IMG/VR virus record: IMGVR_UViG_3300032309_001713
Coordinates: 1-30,012 of that record
Length of the DNA stretch: 30,012 nt
Reading direction: 5' to 3' (one strand)
DNA from: a virus
The notes under the pieces: generated by a model
What the model was told of the DNA's origin: nothing
Databases searched by the model: none
Seen by the model: the letters and a program-made list of their open reading frames with translations, nothing else
In this document: positions 20,796-27,536 of the stretch, piece after piece
Numbering within the stretch: the stretch's first letter is position 1
Layout of the letters: every line of letters starts with the position of its first letter
Position numbers and translations under genes: made by a program

Positions 20796-21396
20796 TCCTC
20801 CCCCATGTCAACTGCCGCAAAGGCCAGCAACTCGCCGATCTGGACATCGGCAGGAGCCGACTCCCTCACCGTCCAGACATCGTGCGAGCGCAGCGCGGCG
20901 TGGTAGTAGGCATTCACCCGGTAGACGGGCATCTCCATCAAGGCCTGCTCGCTGAAGCCCCCTTCCTTGGCCAAGGTGAAGACCAAGGCCGCGAGGGAAG
21001 GAGGCTCGATCAGTTTGGGGGTGCGGTCTCCGAGGAAGAAGAAGAGGGCTTCGCGATCACCTCGACAGCCGTCTCCTTCTCCAGCCCCGTGACGACTACG
21101 AACCAATCGGCTGCGGCCTTCAGGTCGTCGTCACTCACCCCCTCGAGGAAGGCATCCTTGTCCACAAGGTAGGCAGACTTATTCAGCGTATTCAGGGCGA
21201 CCCGATCAATCGGGGCGGCGATCAGGTAGATGAAGGCAAAAAGGATCTCCTCATTCCGATCTGCCTCGTCGATGTCGAGCCAGCGCAGGATGCGAGAGAG
21301 CTTGAGCTTGACCCGGTTCGAGTAGGGGCGAACCTTCACCCCGGCGATGACCGGCTCCTCGGCGTAGAGGCGTTCGTTCAATGTTTCCTCGCTCAT
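20789..21396 (-). CDS. Tail assembly chaperone, frameshifted long form (GT-type, about 202 aa)
   Basis: A -1 frameshift at the slippery heptamer on 21013-21019 would join the 128-residue short form to a 74-residue extension that ends at 20789. The extension reads LIEPPSLAALVFTLAKEGG, then ALMEMPVYRVNAYYHAALRS, and has no good start of its own. The shift signal, position before the tape measure gene and overlap match the lambda G/GT system, where the long form recruits tail tube subunits to the tape measure. Frameshift efficiency cannot be judged here. Confidence 0.75.
21010..21019 (-). promoter_or_regulatory. -1 programmed frameshift site CCCAAAC
   Basis: On the minus strand the zero-frame codons are C CCA AAC TGA. 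The heptamer C-CCA-AAC (21013-21019) permits both tRNAs to re-pair one base back on CCC and AAA, and a TGA stop (21010-21012) follows at once. Confidence 0.78.
21010..21396 (-). CDS. Tail assembly chaperone, short form (G-type, 128 aa)
   Basis: From ATG 21394-21396 the short form has 128 residues. It begins MSEETLNERLYAEEPVIAG, contains helices VKLKLSRILRWLDIDEAD and DDLKAAADWFVVVTG, and ends in a serine-rich stretch (SSSSSETAPPN) around the shift site. The start lies four bases after the previous stop; a longer frame overlaps that gene. Its size and place fit the G protein of siphovirus tail assembly. Confidence 0.75.
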   Translation of the reverse strand: MSEETLNERLYAEEPVIAGVKVRPYSNRVKLKLSRILRWLDIDEADRNEEILFAFIYLIAAPIDRVALNTLNKSAYLVDKDAFLEGVSDDDLKAAADWFVVVTGLEKETAVEVIAKPSSSSSETAPPN

Positions 21397-21400
21397 AGCA

Positions 21401-21850
21401 TTACAGCTTGGCAAGGAGCTTCTGCCGCTCGGCCTCGGTGGCATTCGCAGGGATGTAGGCGGCGCGGCCTCCACGGGTGACCTTGATCGTCGGGGAGGCA
21501 TTCTTGATCTGGTCGCGGAGCGAGTTGACGTTCTCCATGAGGCACTTCATGAAGGCGATGGGGTGGTCGGGATTCCCCGCGATCCATTCCCTGTCCTGGT
21601 ATCGCTTCAGGAACTCGGCCTGACTGACCTTCTCCCCCTCAAAGGCGCGGAACTCGATCTCGGCATCCTTGAGCAACCAGACAACCGTGCGACGGGGCTT
21701 GCCGTCATTCCCCTGCTCGATGGTGTCGAGGTAGCCATTCTCACCGAGGCAGCCGCCAGAGGTGAGTGCCGCCGCGACGGCGTGGGTATTGGCAGAGGAG
21801 AGTGGGTGCTGGTGATCGACCAGCACGGAGAGCTTTTCGTTGGTATTCAT
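21401..21850 (-). CDS. Tail-region protein of unknown function (149 aa)
   Basis: The 149-residue protein contains VLVDHQHPLSSANTHAVAAA, RRTVVWLLKDAEIEFRAFEG and RDQIKNASPTIKVTRGGRAA. The central region mixes strands and helices. No family was recognised. It lies between the tail-tube-like proteins and the tail chaperone, so a minor tail or assembly function is plausible. The leader of 35 bases contains CTAACAGCC, a fragment of the heptamer-array edge. Confidence 0.58.
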   Translation of the reverse strand: MNTNEKLSVLVDHQHPLSSANTHAVAAALTSGGCLGENGYLDTIEQGNDGKPRRTVVWLLKDAEIEFRAFEGEKVSQAEFLKRYQDREWIAGNPDHPIAFMKCLMENVNSLRDQIKNASPTIKVTRGGRAAYIPANATEAERQKLLAKL

Positions 21851-21885
21851 CGGTTCATTCCAGACTGTTAGTGGCGTGATGGCTG

Positions 21886-22215
21886 TTAGGCCGTGGCTCC
21901 TGGGAACTGCTTCCCGCTATACTTCCACGAGGCGAAGTCGTCGTTCTTCTCGGTCTTGCTGAAGGAATCGATGACGATGATCCCTCCCGAGATGGTGGAG
22001 GGGATGTTCGAGGAGGCCACTCCTAGCGTGATCGCAGGGTAATCGCCCGATCCCTCCACGGAGAACTCGGCTGTCGGGTCGTAGGTGCAGGCGGCAGAGA
22101 AAGCCCCGGTGCGATCCTTGAGCACCTTGGTCTCGGTCTTGCGCGAGGTGGTGACCTTGGAGATGGTGCCGGAGGTGAAGGAAGAGATGCCAATGGCGGC
22201 GGTGACGGCGGGCAT
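21886..22215 (-). CDS. Tail-tube-like protein, copy 2 (109 aa)
   Basis: The product is beta-rich and Ser/Thr-rich: AIGISSFTSGTISKV, KVLKDRTGAFSAACTY and FSVEGSGDYPAITLGVA. It aligns with the protein at 22249-22566 through IGISS, a K-x-(I/L)-(R/K)-D segment, a (K/E)G-(K/S)G segment before P-A-(L/I)-T-L, and a ND/NED..F ending. A duplication is therefore evident. Its position before the chaperone fits tail tube subunits, although 109 residues is small for one. The leader is C/A-rich without Shine-Dalgarno. Confidence 0.65.
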   Translation of the reverse strand: MPAVTAAIGISSFTSGTISKVTTSRKTETKVLKDRTGAFSAACTYDPTAEFSVEGSGDYPAITLGVASSNIPSTISGGIIVIDSFSKTEKNDDFASWKYSGKQFPGATA

Positions 22216-22248
22216 GGTGGGTGGTCGGTTAGGGGTGGTGGGTTGCTC

Positions 22249-22566
22249 TTAGCTCCACTTCATGGCCTCGAGGGAGAAGTCGGGGAAATCCTCGTTGGAC
22301 TCATCGACGGAGACGGAGGTCACGACCGCCGTGCCGGAGGTGACATTGGCATTGACAGCCACAAGCGTGAGCGCAGGAGCACCCTTGCCCTTGACCGAGA
22401 TCTTGGTCTCGGTGAACGGAAGCACTCCGACCTGCTTGGTAACTCCGCTTGAGTCCCTGATCGTCTTGATCTCCTTGGACTCGTCCTGAGTCACCTCAGT
22501 GATGACGCACCCAGCTCCGGGGCTGACAAGGGCTTGAAATGTGGAAGAGATTCCGATGGCAGGCAT
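22249..22566 (-). CDS. Tail-tube-like protein, copy 1 (105 aa)
   Basis: The 105-residue protein has alternating beta pattern (CVITEVTQDESKEIKTIRD, FTETKISVKGKGAPALTLVA, VTSVSVDESNEDFPDF). It is a diverged paralogue of its downstream neighbour. It starts one base after the stop of the 28-residue gene. A tail tube or tail-completion role is inferred from order: after the tail terminator, before the chaperone. Confidence 0.65.
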   Translation of the reverse strand: MPAIGISSTFQALVSPGAGCVITEVTQDESKEIKTIRDSSGVTKQVGVLPFTETKISVKGKGAPALTLVAVNANVTSGTAVVTSVSVDESNEDFPDFSLEAMKWS

Positions 22567-22567
22567 A

Positions 22568-22654
22568 TTACTTGGAGGGCTGGGGTTCGGGAGCAGGGGC
22601 GGGTGATTTCACGACATCCTTTTCGAGGATGAGGGGGTTGGGCTTCTCGCTCAT
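22568..22654 (-). CDS. Proline-rich microprotein (28 aa)
   Basis: A short frame from ATG 22652-22654 encodes 28 residues: MSEKPNPLILEKDVVKS then PAPAPEPQPSK. TTTGACA lies exactly 13 bases before the ATG, and the next gene starts one base after its stop. These features support translation, although the product is very short. The role is unknown. Confidence 0.58.
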   Translation of the reverse strand: MSEKPNPLILEKDVVKSPAPAPEPQPSK

Positions 22655-22667
22655 GGAAGTGAAGGCG

Positions 22668-22674
22668 TGTCAAA
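22668..22674 (-). promoter_or_regulatory. TTTGACA start-associated motif (28-residue gene)
   Basis: The motif ends 13 bases before ATG 22654, in the gap after the tail terminator gene. Confidence 0.55.
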
Positions 22675-22682
22675 TCTCCCAA

Positions 22683-23087
22683 TCACTCCGAGACGCCGAG
22701 CACGGCCTCGACCTCAGCGACCCATGAGTTCCCCTCCTGGCTTGTCTTGGTTCCAGTTGACCAGACTCCGCAGAATGCCGGGGTGCCGCTGACGCTTGGC
22801 CATTTGGCTGTGAGAGAGGTGGAGGTCAGGGCGGCGGCCAAGCCATCGAGCACGGCATCGAGATCGGATAGCGCGGAGGCTCCAAGCAAGGCCGGGGAGA
22901 CAACACGGATGGTCACGGGGGCCTTCCAGAGATTTCCAGCCACATGGTCAACCGTGGCCGCAGAGATAACCAGCGTCGTGGTCTCCGGGGGGATCTCTTC
23001 GTAGCTTGTCCCGGTATGGATCACTGCCGTCGGGAAGGAGACGGCGAGGGCCGTCTTGAAAGCGGATTCAATCGCTAAAGGATTCAT
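22683..23087 (-). CDS. Tail terminator-like protein (134 aa)
   Basis: The 134-residue protein contains IESAFKTALAVSFPTAVIH, a strand-rich core (TTTLVISAATVDH, VTIRVVSPA) and an acidic C-terminus (SWVAEVEAVLGVSE). Length, fold pattern and location between connector and tail-tube genes match lambda gpU-like or DUF3168-type tail terminators, which cap the tube and join it to the head. Sequence identity was not tested. Confidence 0.6.
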   Translation of the reverse strand: MNPLAIESAFKTALAVSFPTAVIHTGTSYEEIPPETTTLVISAATVDHVAGNLWKAPVTIRVVSPALLGASALSDLDAVLDGLAAALTSTSLTAKWPSVSGTPAFCGVWSTGTKTSQEGNSWVAEVEAVLGVSE

Positions 23088-23091
23088 AGGA

Positions 23092-23418
23092 TTAGTCGCG
23101 GAGTGCCTGGACGGTGATCGAGGGATTCACCGGGTCGCCGATGTTGCTGGCGGAGTGCTCGATCCTGAATGTGACGTTCTCATCCTCGAGCTTCAGGACG
23201 GCACCCTTGACGGGCTTCGCAGCGCGGCCAATAGGCCAGACTGCGGTGAGGGATGTGGCGATGTTAAACCCGCCAGTTTCCAAGCTGTCTGAGATCGAGG
23301 GGAAGCTGACCGAGGCAAAGAATGGCTTGCCCCCGGCAATGGAGATCCGTGTGCCTGTCGCGTCGGAGACGTAGCCGATGCGCTTGCGGGATGCCCGGAG
23401 GATGGTGCTGCGCTTCAC
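23092..23418 (-). CDS. Head-tail connector or closure candidate (108 aa)
   Basis: The product starts at GTG 23416-23418 and has 108 residues. The N-terminus is basic (KRSTILRASRKRIGYV), followed by strands (RISIAGGKPFFASVSFP, VKGAVLKLEDENVTFRIEH). It is encoded right after the capsid gene, where closure or adaptor proteins are expected. TTTGACA is placed 13 bases before the GTG, which supports this start over later ones. Confidence 0.58.
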   Translation of the reverse strand: MKRSTILRASRKRIGYVSDATGTRISIAGGKPFFASVSFPSISDSLETGGFNIATSLTAVWPIGRAAKPVKGAVLKLEDENVTFRIEHSASNIGDPVNPSITVQALRD

Positions 23419-23431
23419 ACCAGATCGGAGG

Positions 23432-23438
23432 TGTCAAA
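23432..23438 (-). promoter_or_regulatory. TTTGACA start-associated motif (connector gene)
   Basis: The motif ends 13 bases before GTG 23418. An array of GGCTGAA heptamers lies directly upstream. Confidence 0.55.
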
Positions 23439-23439
23439 A

Positions 23440-23464
23440 CAGCCTTCAGCCTTCAGCCTTCAGT
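23440..23464. repeat. CAGCCTT heptamer array
   Basis: More than three tandem units occur on the plus strand, so the coding strand reads GGCTGAA here, the reverse of most other arrays. It lies between the capsid terminator and the TTTGACA motif. Confidence 0.8.
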
Positions 23465-23479
23465 CTATCCACCTTGCTC

Positions 23480-23523
23480 CACAAAAAGCAGAAGGCCGTC
23501 CCCCACGCACGAGGGACGGCCTT
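23480..23523 (-). terminator. Rho-independent terminator after the major capsid gene
   Basis: A perfect 11-base stem (AAGGCCGTCCC with GGGACGGCCTT; 23513-23523 and 23492-23502) has a 10-base loop. On the minus strand it is followed by CTGCTTTTTG. It lies 25 bases after the capsid stop and may limit transcription of the tail genes relative to the capsid gene. Confidence 0.82.
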
Positions 23524-23547
23524 GCTTGGTTTGCCTAGTGGGAGGAC

Positions 23548-24405
23548 TTAGGCGGCGGCGACGATGAGGCCCATCGTTCCGGAAGTGACAGCCTTCGCGG
23601 CTCCGAACATCACCTCGGCGGAGGCGACGATCGCGCGGGTGCTGCGATCTGCCATCACGTTGTAGTAGATGCTCATGCCGAGCTGCTCAAGAACCACCAC
23701 GTCGCTGACCAGATACTCGTCACGGACGTGATCGAGCGCAGGAGCGGCGGAGGCAATCGCCAGAGCCTCGGGGCTGCAAGCGAAACCAGCGAGGCGGGTC
23801 TGACCGCTGAACTGGTTGGCGTAGAACACGCCGTTGTCGAACCCATACGCGCCCTTGTCGAGCGTGATCGAGGTCGTCGCGGTCGGGATGATGCCGCTGT
23901 AGAGGGTCGGCGAGAGCACGAGGCCCTTGCTGCTGCTCTTGCTAACGGAAGCCCAGAGCTTGGCGAGGTCTCCAGAGGAGAAGTTCGCGGAAGCGGTGGC
24001 GGGAGCGACAACTGCCGAGCCGTAGTTGGCAACGGTGATTGGGGTGGTCACAACGGCCCAGATCTTGTCGGCGAGGGCGTTGAGGTTGATCTTCACCAGC
24101 TTCTCGAGCTTGATGCCGGACTGGATGTCCGAGTAATCAAGGCCGAAGGGCTGATAGAGGTGGTCGAGGGCGACGGTGGCCTTGTCCAGAGTCGTGCCGC
24201 CAGTGCTGTTGAAGCTGGTGGGGTTGGTCTGGGTGCTGGAGGTTGCCGTGGCGACGGGCACCTGGATGGTGTCCTTGGGCTTCTTGACCTCTGCGGAGAA
24301 GTCGGAGGAGAACAGATTCAGAGCTGCGAGGCGGTTGCCAAGCACGGTCTGCGCCTGCTCAGAGATCGTGCTCGCGATGAGCGCGGAATCAATGGTGTTG
24401 GGCAT
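23548..24405 (-). CDS. Major capsid protein (HK97-fold candidate)
   Basis: The 285-residue protein begins MPNTIDSALIASTISEQAQT. It contains strand-rich segments (DTIQVPVATATSS, TVALDHLYQPFGLDYSDIQ), a helix (LEKLVKINLNALADKIWAV) and a C-terminal Ala/Val-rich part (STRAIVASAEVMFGAAKAVT). The order after the protease-scaffold gene and the terminator just downstream support major capsid identity. It is compact for an HK97-fold protein and no delta domain is obvious, because the scaffold is fused to the protease. Its A/C-rich leader resembles that of the ParB-like gene. Confidence 0.83.
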   Translation of the reverse strand: MPNTIDSALIASTISEQAQTVLGNRLAALNLFSSDFSAEVKKPKDTIQVPVATATSSTQTNPTSFNSTGGTTLDKATVALDHLYQPFGLDYSDIQSGIKLEKLVKINLNALADKIWAVVTTPITVANYGSAVVAPATASANFSSGDLAKLWASVSKSSSKGLVLSPTLYSGIIPTATTSITLDKGAYGFDNGVFYANQFSGQTRLAGFACSPEALAIASAAPALDHVRDEYLVSDVVVLEQLGMSIYYNVMADRSTRAIVASAEVMFGAAKAVTSGTMGLIVAAA

Positions 24406-24472
24406 GGTGGTGGGGTTGGGTTGGGTTGGGTTTGCTTGGTTTCCTGTGGCGTTATTGCCTCATGAAATTAGT
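24406..24472 (-). promoter_or_regulatory. Major capsid gene leader with AACCC repeats and shared element
   Basis: On the minus strand the leader runs ACTAATTTCA, AATAACGCCA, GAAACCAAGCAAAC, then tandem AACCC units and CCACCACC to the ATG. Positions 24430-24472 nearly duplicate the ParB-like gene leader. No Shine-Dalgarno lies near the start despite the expected high expression. Confidence 0.6.
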
Positions 24473-25595
24473 TGCGCCGAGCCGCGAAGATTGCGGTCTT
24501 GTGCGCCTTGAAAAGTTCGGCTGCGAGCTTCTTGTCTCCTGCCTCGACGGCGGCGGCATAAGCCTCGACGGGATTGAACGGAGTGGCCTCGGCGGCGATC
24601 TCAAGCTCGACATCGGAGGGGAGGAGGCCCACTGCCCGGAGGGCGGTGCGCTTGATCTCCTCAAGCTTGGCGATGGTGAGATCACGCTTCTCGACTTCAG
24701 CCTTCAGCGCGGAAAGGTTCCGATGGGCGGTCTCCAGATCGGCGCGGAGGGTGATGACTTCGGCCTTGGTGTTCTCGAAATTGAGAACGACATCGGAGAG
24801 CTTGCTCGAGAGCTTTTCCTCGGGGAGGTCTTCCACGGGAGCAGGGGCGACGACGACTTCCTCGATCTTCTCCTCTGCGACAGGCTCGGCCTTCACTTCC
24901 TCATCCTTCTCGACGGGAGCCTCGGCAGGGGCGGCTTCCTCGGGGATGTTCTGAGTCCCCTCGGGGCCTTTCACTTCGAGTTCGGCGGTGACTTCCTCGG
25001 CCTTGATCTCCTCGACGGGAGCCTCGGCGGGAACTTCTACGGGGTTGATGTCTTGTGTCATAGCTTGAAAAAGGCCGGATGGGTTCGCCGCTGGCTGATC
25101 CACGATGTCTGCGGAGTAGATCTCCATGCACCGGGCTGCACGGACGATCTCGACGCCACCCTCGGGGAGTTCGCCGCTATTCGGCTCAACCTCTTCGCTG
25201 TCATCGGAGGGAACCTCGACATCCTCACTTTCTCCGAAGAAGGAGATGGAAAGACCAAAAGAGCTAGGCATGGTCTCTGCCATCTCGAGGATCTTCTCGA
25301 AATCGTCGTGGCTCTTAATGAGGTGCAGATCGGCGCGGAGCTGGAGGCCGTCGATCTGGAAGTCACGGAGGACTCCGACCATGGCGTCGATTCCCGTGTA
25401 GTGATCCATCTTGACGCGGAGGCCGTCGACGTAGGTCTCGGCACAAGCCTTGACTTGCTCAAGCGTCACGCCGTCCACGATCATGCCGTGACCCTTGGCC
25501 TCTCCCTCAGTGATGACCGAGACGCCGCGAAGGACGCCAGCTTCACGGTCTACCCGTGAGCCAGTAGCGGCGGCGAAGAAAGTCAGCTTCTGCAT
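24468..25595 (-). CDS. Prohead protease fused to a scaffold-like domain (375 aa)
   Basis: Residues 1-170 match prohead serine proteases: VKMDHYTG holds the probable catalytic H65, SSFGLSISFF holds the nucleophile S116, and SADIVDQPAANPSGLF follows near residues 160-175. Residues 180-275 are an unusual Glu/Pro/Ala-rich linker. Residues 280-335 form a coiled coil (FENTKAEVITLRADLETAHR, KAEVEKRDLTIAKLEEIKR), typical of scaffolds. The fusion would direct capsid assembly and then be cleaved out. TTTGACA lies 17 bases before the ATG and overlaps the portal stop. Confidence 0.82.
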   Translation of the reverse strand: MQKLTFFAAATGSRVDREAGVLRGVSVITEGEAKGHGMIVDGVTLEQVKACAETYVDGLRVKMDHYTGIDAMVGVLRDFQIDGLQLRADLHLIKSHDDFEKILEMAETMPSSFGLSISFFGESEDVEVPSDDSEEVEPNSGELPEGGVEIVRAARCMEIYSADIVDQPAANPSGLFQAMTQDINPVEVPAEAPVEEIKAEEVTAELEVKGPEGTQNIPEEAAPAEAPVEKDEEVKAEPVAEEKIEEVVVAPAPVEDLPEEKLSSKLSDVVLNFENTKAEVITLRADLETAHRNLSALKAEVEKRDLTIAKLEEIKRTALRAVGLLPSDVELEIAAEATPFNPVEAYAAAVEAGDKKLAAELFKAHKTAIFAARRN

Positions 25596-25612
25596 ATTGA
25601 GGAAATGCGGAG

Positions 25613-25619
25613 TGTCAAA
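25613..25619 (-). promoter_or_regulatory. TTTGACA start-associated motif (protease gene)
   Basis: The motif ends 17 bases before ATG 25595. Its TGA is the stop codon of the portal gene. Confidence 0.5.
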
Positions 25620-27102
25620 CGGCAGGGTCAGTCACCGGGTCTGGTGCCGGAGGTGGAACGGGTGATCCCGGCGCAGGAGGGAAGACTTCGACCACGCTAA
25701 TCTCGACGCCTTCCTCGGCGGCGATCTCCATCACACGCTTCTTTCGGCGGACGGCTGCGCGGATGGTGTCATCCAGCACCTTGTCGTGATCCTTCCCCTG
25801 CATGTTGTAGTAGTCCTGCGGGGAGATCTGACCACGGAGTAGCATGTCGCTGTAGAGGCGACCGTCTCTGCCTATATCGACACTCACTTTCATGGGGGCC
25901 GTCGCCTCCATGCGCCACCAATCAGTCCCATCGTTCGGCATGGGCAAGCGTCCGGCCTCGATCTCCTGCCAGATCCAGAACCTCCAGAACGGAGCAACGA
26001 ATGACTGGATGATGATCTCCTGAATCCGTGAAATGGTCTTGGCGGCATCCTCCATGGCGAAGCGCATGGTCGCGCCCCCGGCCTCCTCGGGATCGAATAG
26101 CACCGAGGCAGGCATGTTGAACCCGTGCGCGATGTCGCGGCGAAGATACTTGAGGAACGTGTCGAGGTTCGCTGAGGGGTGGGCGTTGTTGAAACTTTCG
26201 ATGCGCTCTCCCGGCTTCAACTGCGGGATGATGGAACCCTCGGTGAGAATGTCCTTGGTGATGCTGCCGCCTGCGGCCTGCACCTTCTGAAGTGAGGAGC
26301 CAAGGCCGATCTGCCCGGCCTCGGGCGAGGTGATGACGAAGGCCAGCGAGGAGCCGAGCTTCGCGCTCATCTTCTCGTAGCCAAGGATCTCGGTAATGTC
26401 CTGGAGGTGATCGGCTGCACGGTGGAGCCACGGGCGGGAGCGCACCTGACCGATGCGATCCACCTTCCCGACTCGGGTCAGGTCGTCGGCAGAGATCTCG
26501 TTGTATTCGGCATAGTTGCCGGGAGCCTTCAGAACGCGGTAGCGGGTCGGCGCACCGAGTTTGCTGACCTTCACGCCGTCCACCCATCCGTCCTTCACAT
26601 CCCCATGAGCCGATCCGACGTTCTCGCCCGGCACGATACGGAACATGGCGCGGCCTGAGTTGCTGGTCTGCTTCTGCCAGAAGCAATCGCCAGCGAGGGC
26701 CATCTGCTTCACCAAGATTTCCTGCGCGTCGTAGAAGTTGACTTGCTTGGAGACATCGACTCCAAAGGCCGAATTGCCACAGGCATCCTCGAAAGCCTGC
26801 TCTGCCATGCGGTTCCAGTTCTCATCGGCGGTCTTGGCCTGCGGGATCAATGGCCCGACAAACTTGGCAACGCCATCCACGGCACGGGCGGCGAGGCCGA
26901 TATGCTCATAGAGGAAAAACGACTTCTTGGTCTGCTCGATCCGGGCTGAAGGGGTGAGTGCCTTGCTCGAGTCAAGCGTCGGCGTATAGATCCACATCCG
27001 CTGCGGCGATGCGATGCCGTCGGCTGAGGAGAAGTTGGTTGCCTTCTTCGGGCGACCCGCTCCGGGTCTGTAACCACCACGCTTTGATTTTGGTTCGCTC
27101 AT
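25615..27102 (-). CDS. Portal protein, lambda gpB type (495 aa)
   Basis: The protein has the lambda-like portal pattern: SFFLYEHIGLAARAVDGVAK near residue 65, MALAGDCFWQKQTSN near 140, and RDIAHGFNMPASVLFDPEEA near 330, followed by MRFAMEDAAKTISRIQEIII. It forms the dodecameric ring for DNA packaging. The N-terminus contains SKRGGYRPGAGRPKKAT, an AT-hook-like segment more usual in small terminase subunits. ATG 27100-27102 is preferred because TTTGACA lies 13 bases upstream; a GTG four codons earlier overlaps that spacer. Confidence 0.9.
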   Translation of the reverse strand: MSEPKSKRGGYRPGAGRPKKATNFSSADGIASPQRMWIYTPTLDSSKALTPSARIEQTKKSFFLYEHIGLAARAVDGVAKFVGPLIPQAKTADENWNRMAEQAFEDACGNSAFGVDVSKQVNFYDAQEILVKQMALAGDCFWQKQTSNSGRAMFRIVPGENVGSAHGDVKDGWVDGVKVSKLGAPTRYRVLKAPGNYAEYNEISADDLTRVGKVDRIGQVRSRPWLHRAADHLQDITEILGYEKMSAKLGSSLAFVITSPEAGQIGLGSSLQKVQAAGGSITKDILTEGSIIPQLKPGERIESFNNAHPSANLDTFLKYLRRDIAHGFNMPASVLFDPEEAGGATMRFAMEDAAKTISRIQEIIIQSFVAPFWRFWIWQEIEAGRLPMPNDGTDWWRMEATAPMKVSVDIGRDGRLYSDMLLRGQISPQDYYNMQGKDHDKVLDDTIRAAVRRKKRVMEIAAEEGVEISVVEVFPPAPGSPVPPPAPDPVTDPAV

Positions 27103-27115
27103 GACAGAGCGCACC

Positions 27116-27122
27116 TGTCAAA
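27116..27122 (-). promoter_or_regulatory. TTTGACA start-associated motif (portal gene)
   Basis: The motif ends 13 bases before ATG 27102 and lies between the tRNA-like element and the portal gene. Confidence 0.55.
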
Positions 27123-27142
27123 AATCAATCGGAAATCAAAAT

Positions 27143-27218
27143 TGGCACAGCCCCTCGGAATCGAACCGAGCCAGATGGTTTTGGAGACCTTCTCGCCAGC
27201 CTTGGAACATTGGACTGC
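27143..27218 (-). tRNA. tRNA-Trp(CCA)-like gene, D-arm degenerate
   Basis: On the minus strand a 76-base segment ends in CCA. The acceptor strands GCAGTCC and GGGCTGT pair over seven positions, two of them G-U. The T-arm CTCGG-TTCGATT-CCGAG is perfect. The anticodon loop CTCCAAA, flanked by GGT and ACC, gives anticodon CCA (Trp). The D-arm pairs poorly and position 8 is A instead of U. It could be a working phage tRNA with a weak D-arm, or a decaying copy. It fills the gap between the gpW-like and portal genes. Confidence 0.6.
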
Positions 27219-27232
27219 TCTAGGGGAGAAAA

Positions 27233-27523
27233 TCAAACTGACCAACGCACTGCGCTGAAGTCGGGGCTCGTGCCAAGCTGGCGGCCACCTGTTCCCTGTG
27301 CGATAATCTCCTCGATGGCGGCAAGAAGGAGATTCGCCGGGACGCTGATCTGTCCGCTCACACCACCTCCCTGACCGGAGGAGGAGATCACGACCGACTC
27401 ATCGATCTTGCCGAATGCCTCGTCTGCCAAGGCATCAAGCTCCTCTGCGCTGAACTTGCGCCTCAGATACCGCTTAACACCTGAAAGGTCTTGAAGCTGG
27501 TCAATTTTGTAGGAGTCGGCCAT
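27233..27523 (-). CDS. Head-tail joining candidate, gpW-like by position (96 aa)
   Basis: The 96-residue protein lies between large terminase and portal genes, where lambda encodes gpW. It has a helix (SGVKRYLRRKFSAEELDALA), a turn- and strand-rich centre (SVVISSSGQGGGVSGQISVP), and a second helix (ANLLLAAIEEIIAQG). Helix-strands-helix recalls gpW, but it is longer and the sequence match is not evident. TTTGACA lies 13 bases before the ATG. Confidence 0.5.
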   Translation of the reverse strand: MADSYKIDQLQDLSGVKRYLRRKFSAEELDALADEAFGKIDESVVISSSGQGGGVSGQISVPANLLLAAIEEIIAQGTGGRQLGTSPDFSAVRWSV

Positions 27524-27536
27524 GTAGGCCGCTCCG

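Noticed and set aside
24426-25559. A 377-codon rightward frame opposite the protease-scaffold gene
   Set aside because: It mirrors the codon structure of the Glu/Pro/Ala-rich protein, has no recognisable motif and lies against the operon direction.
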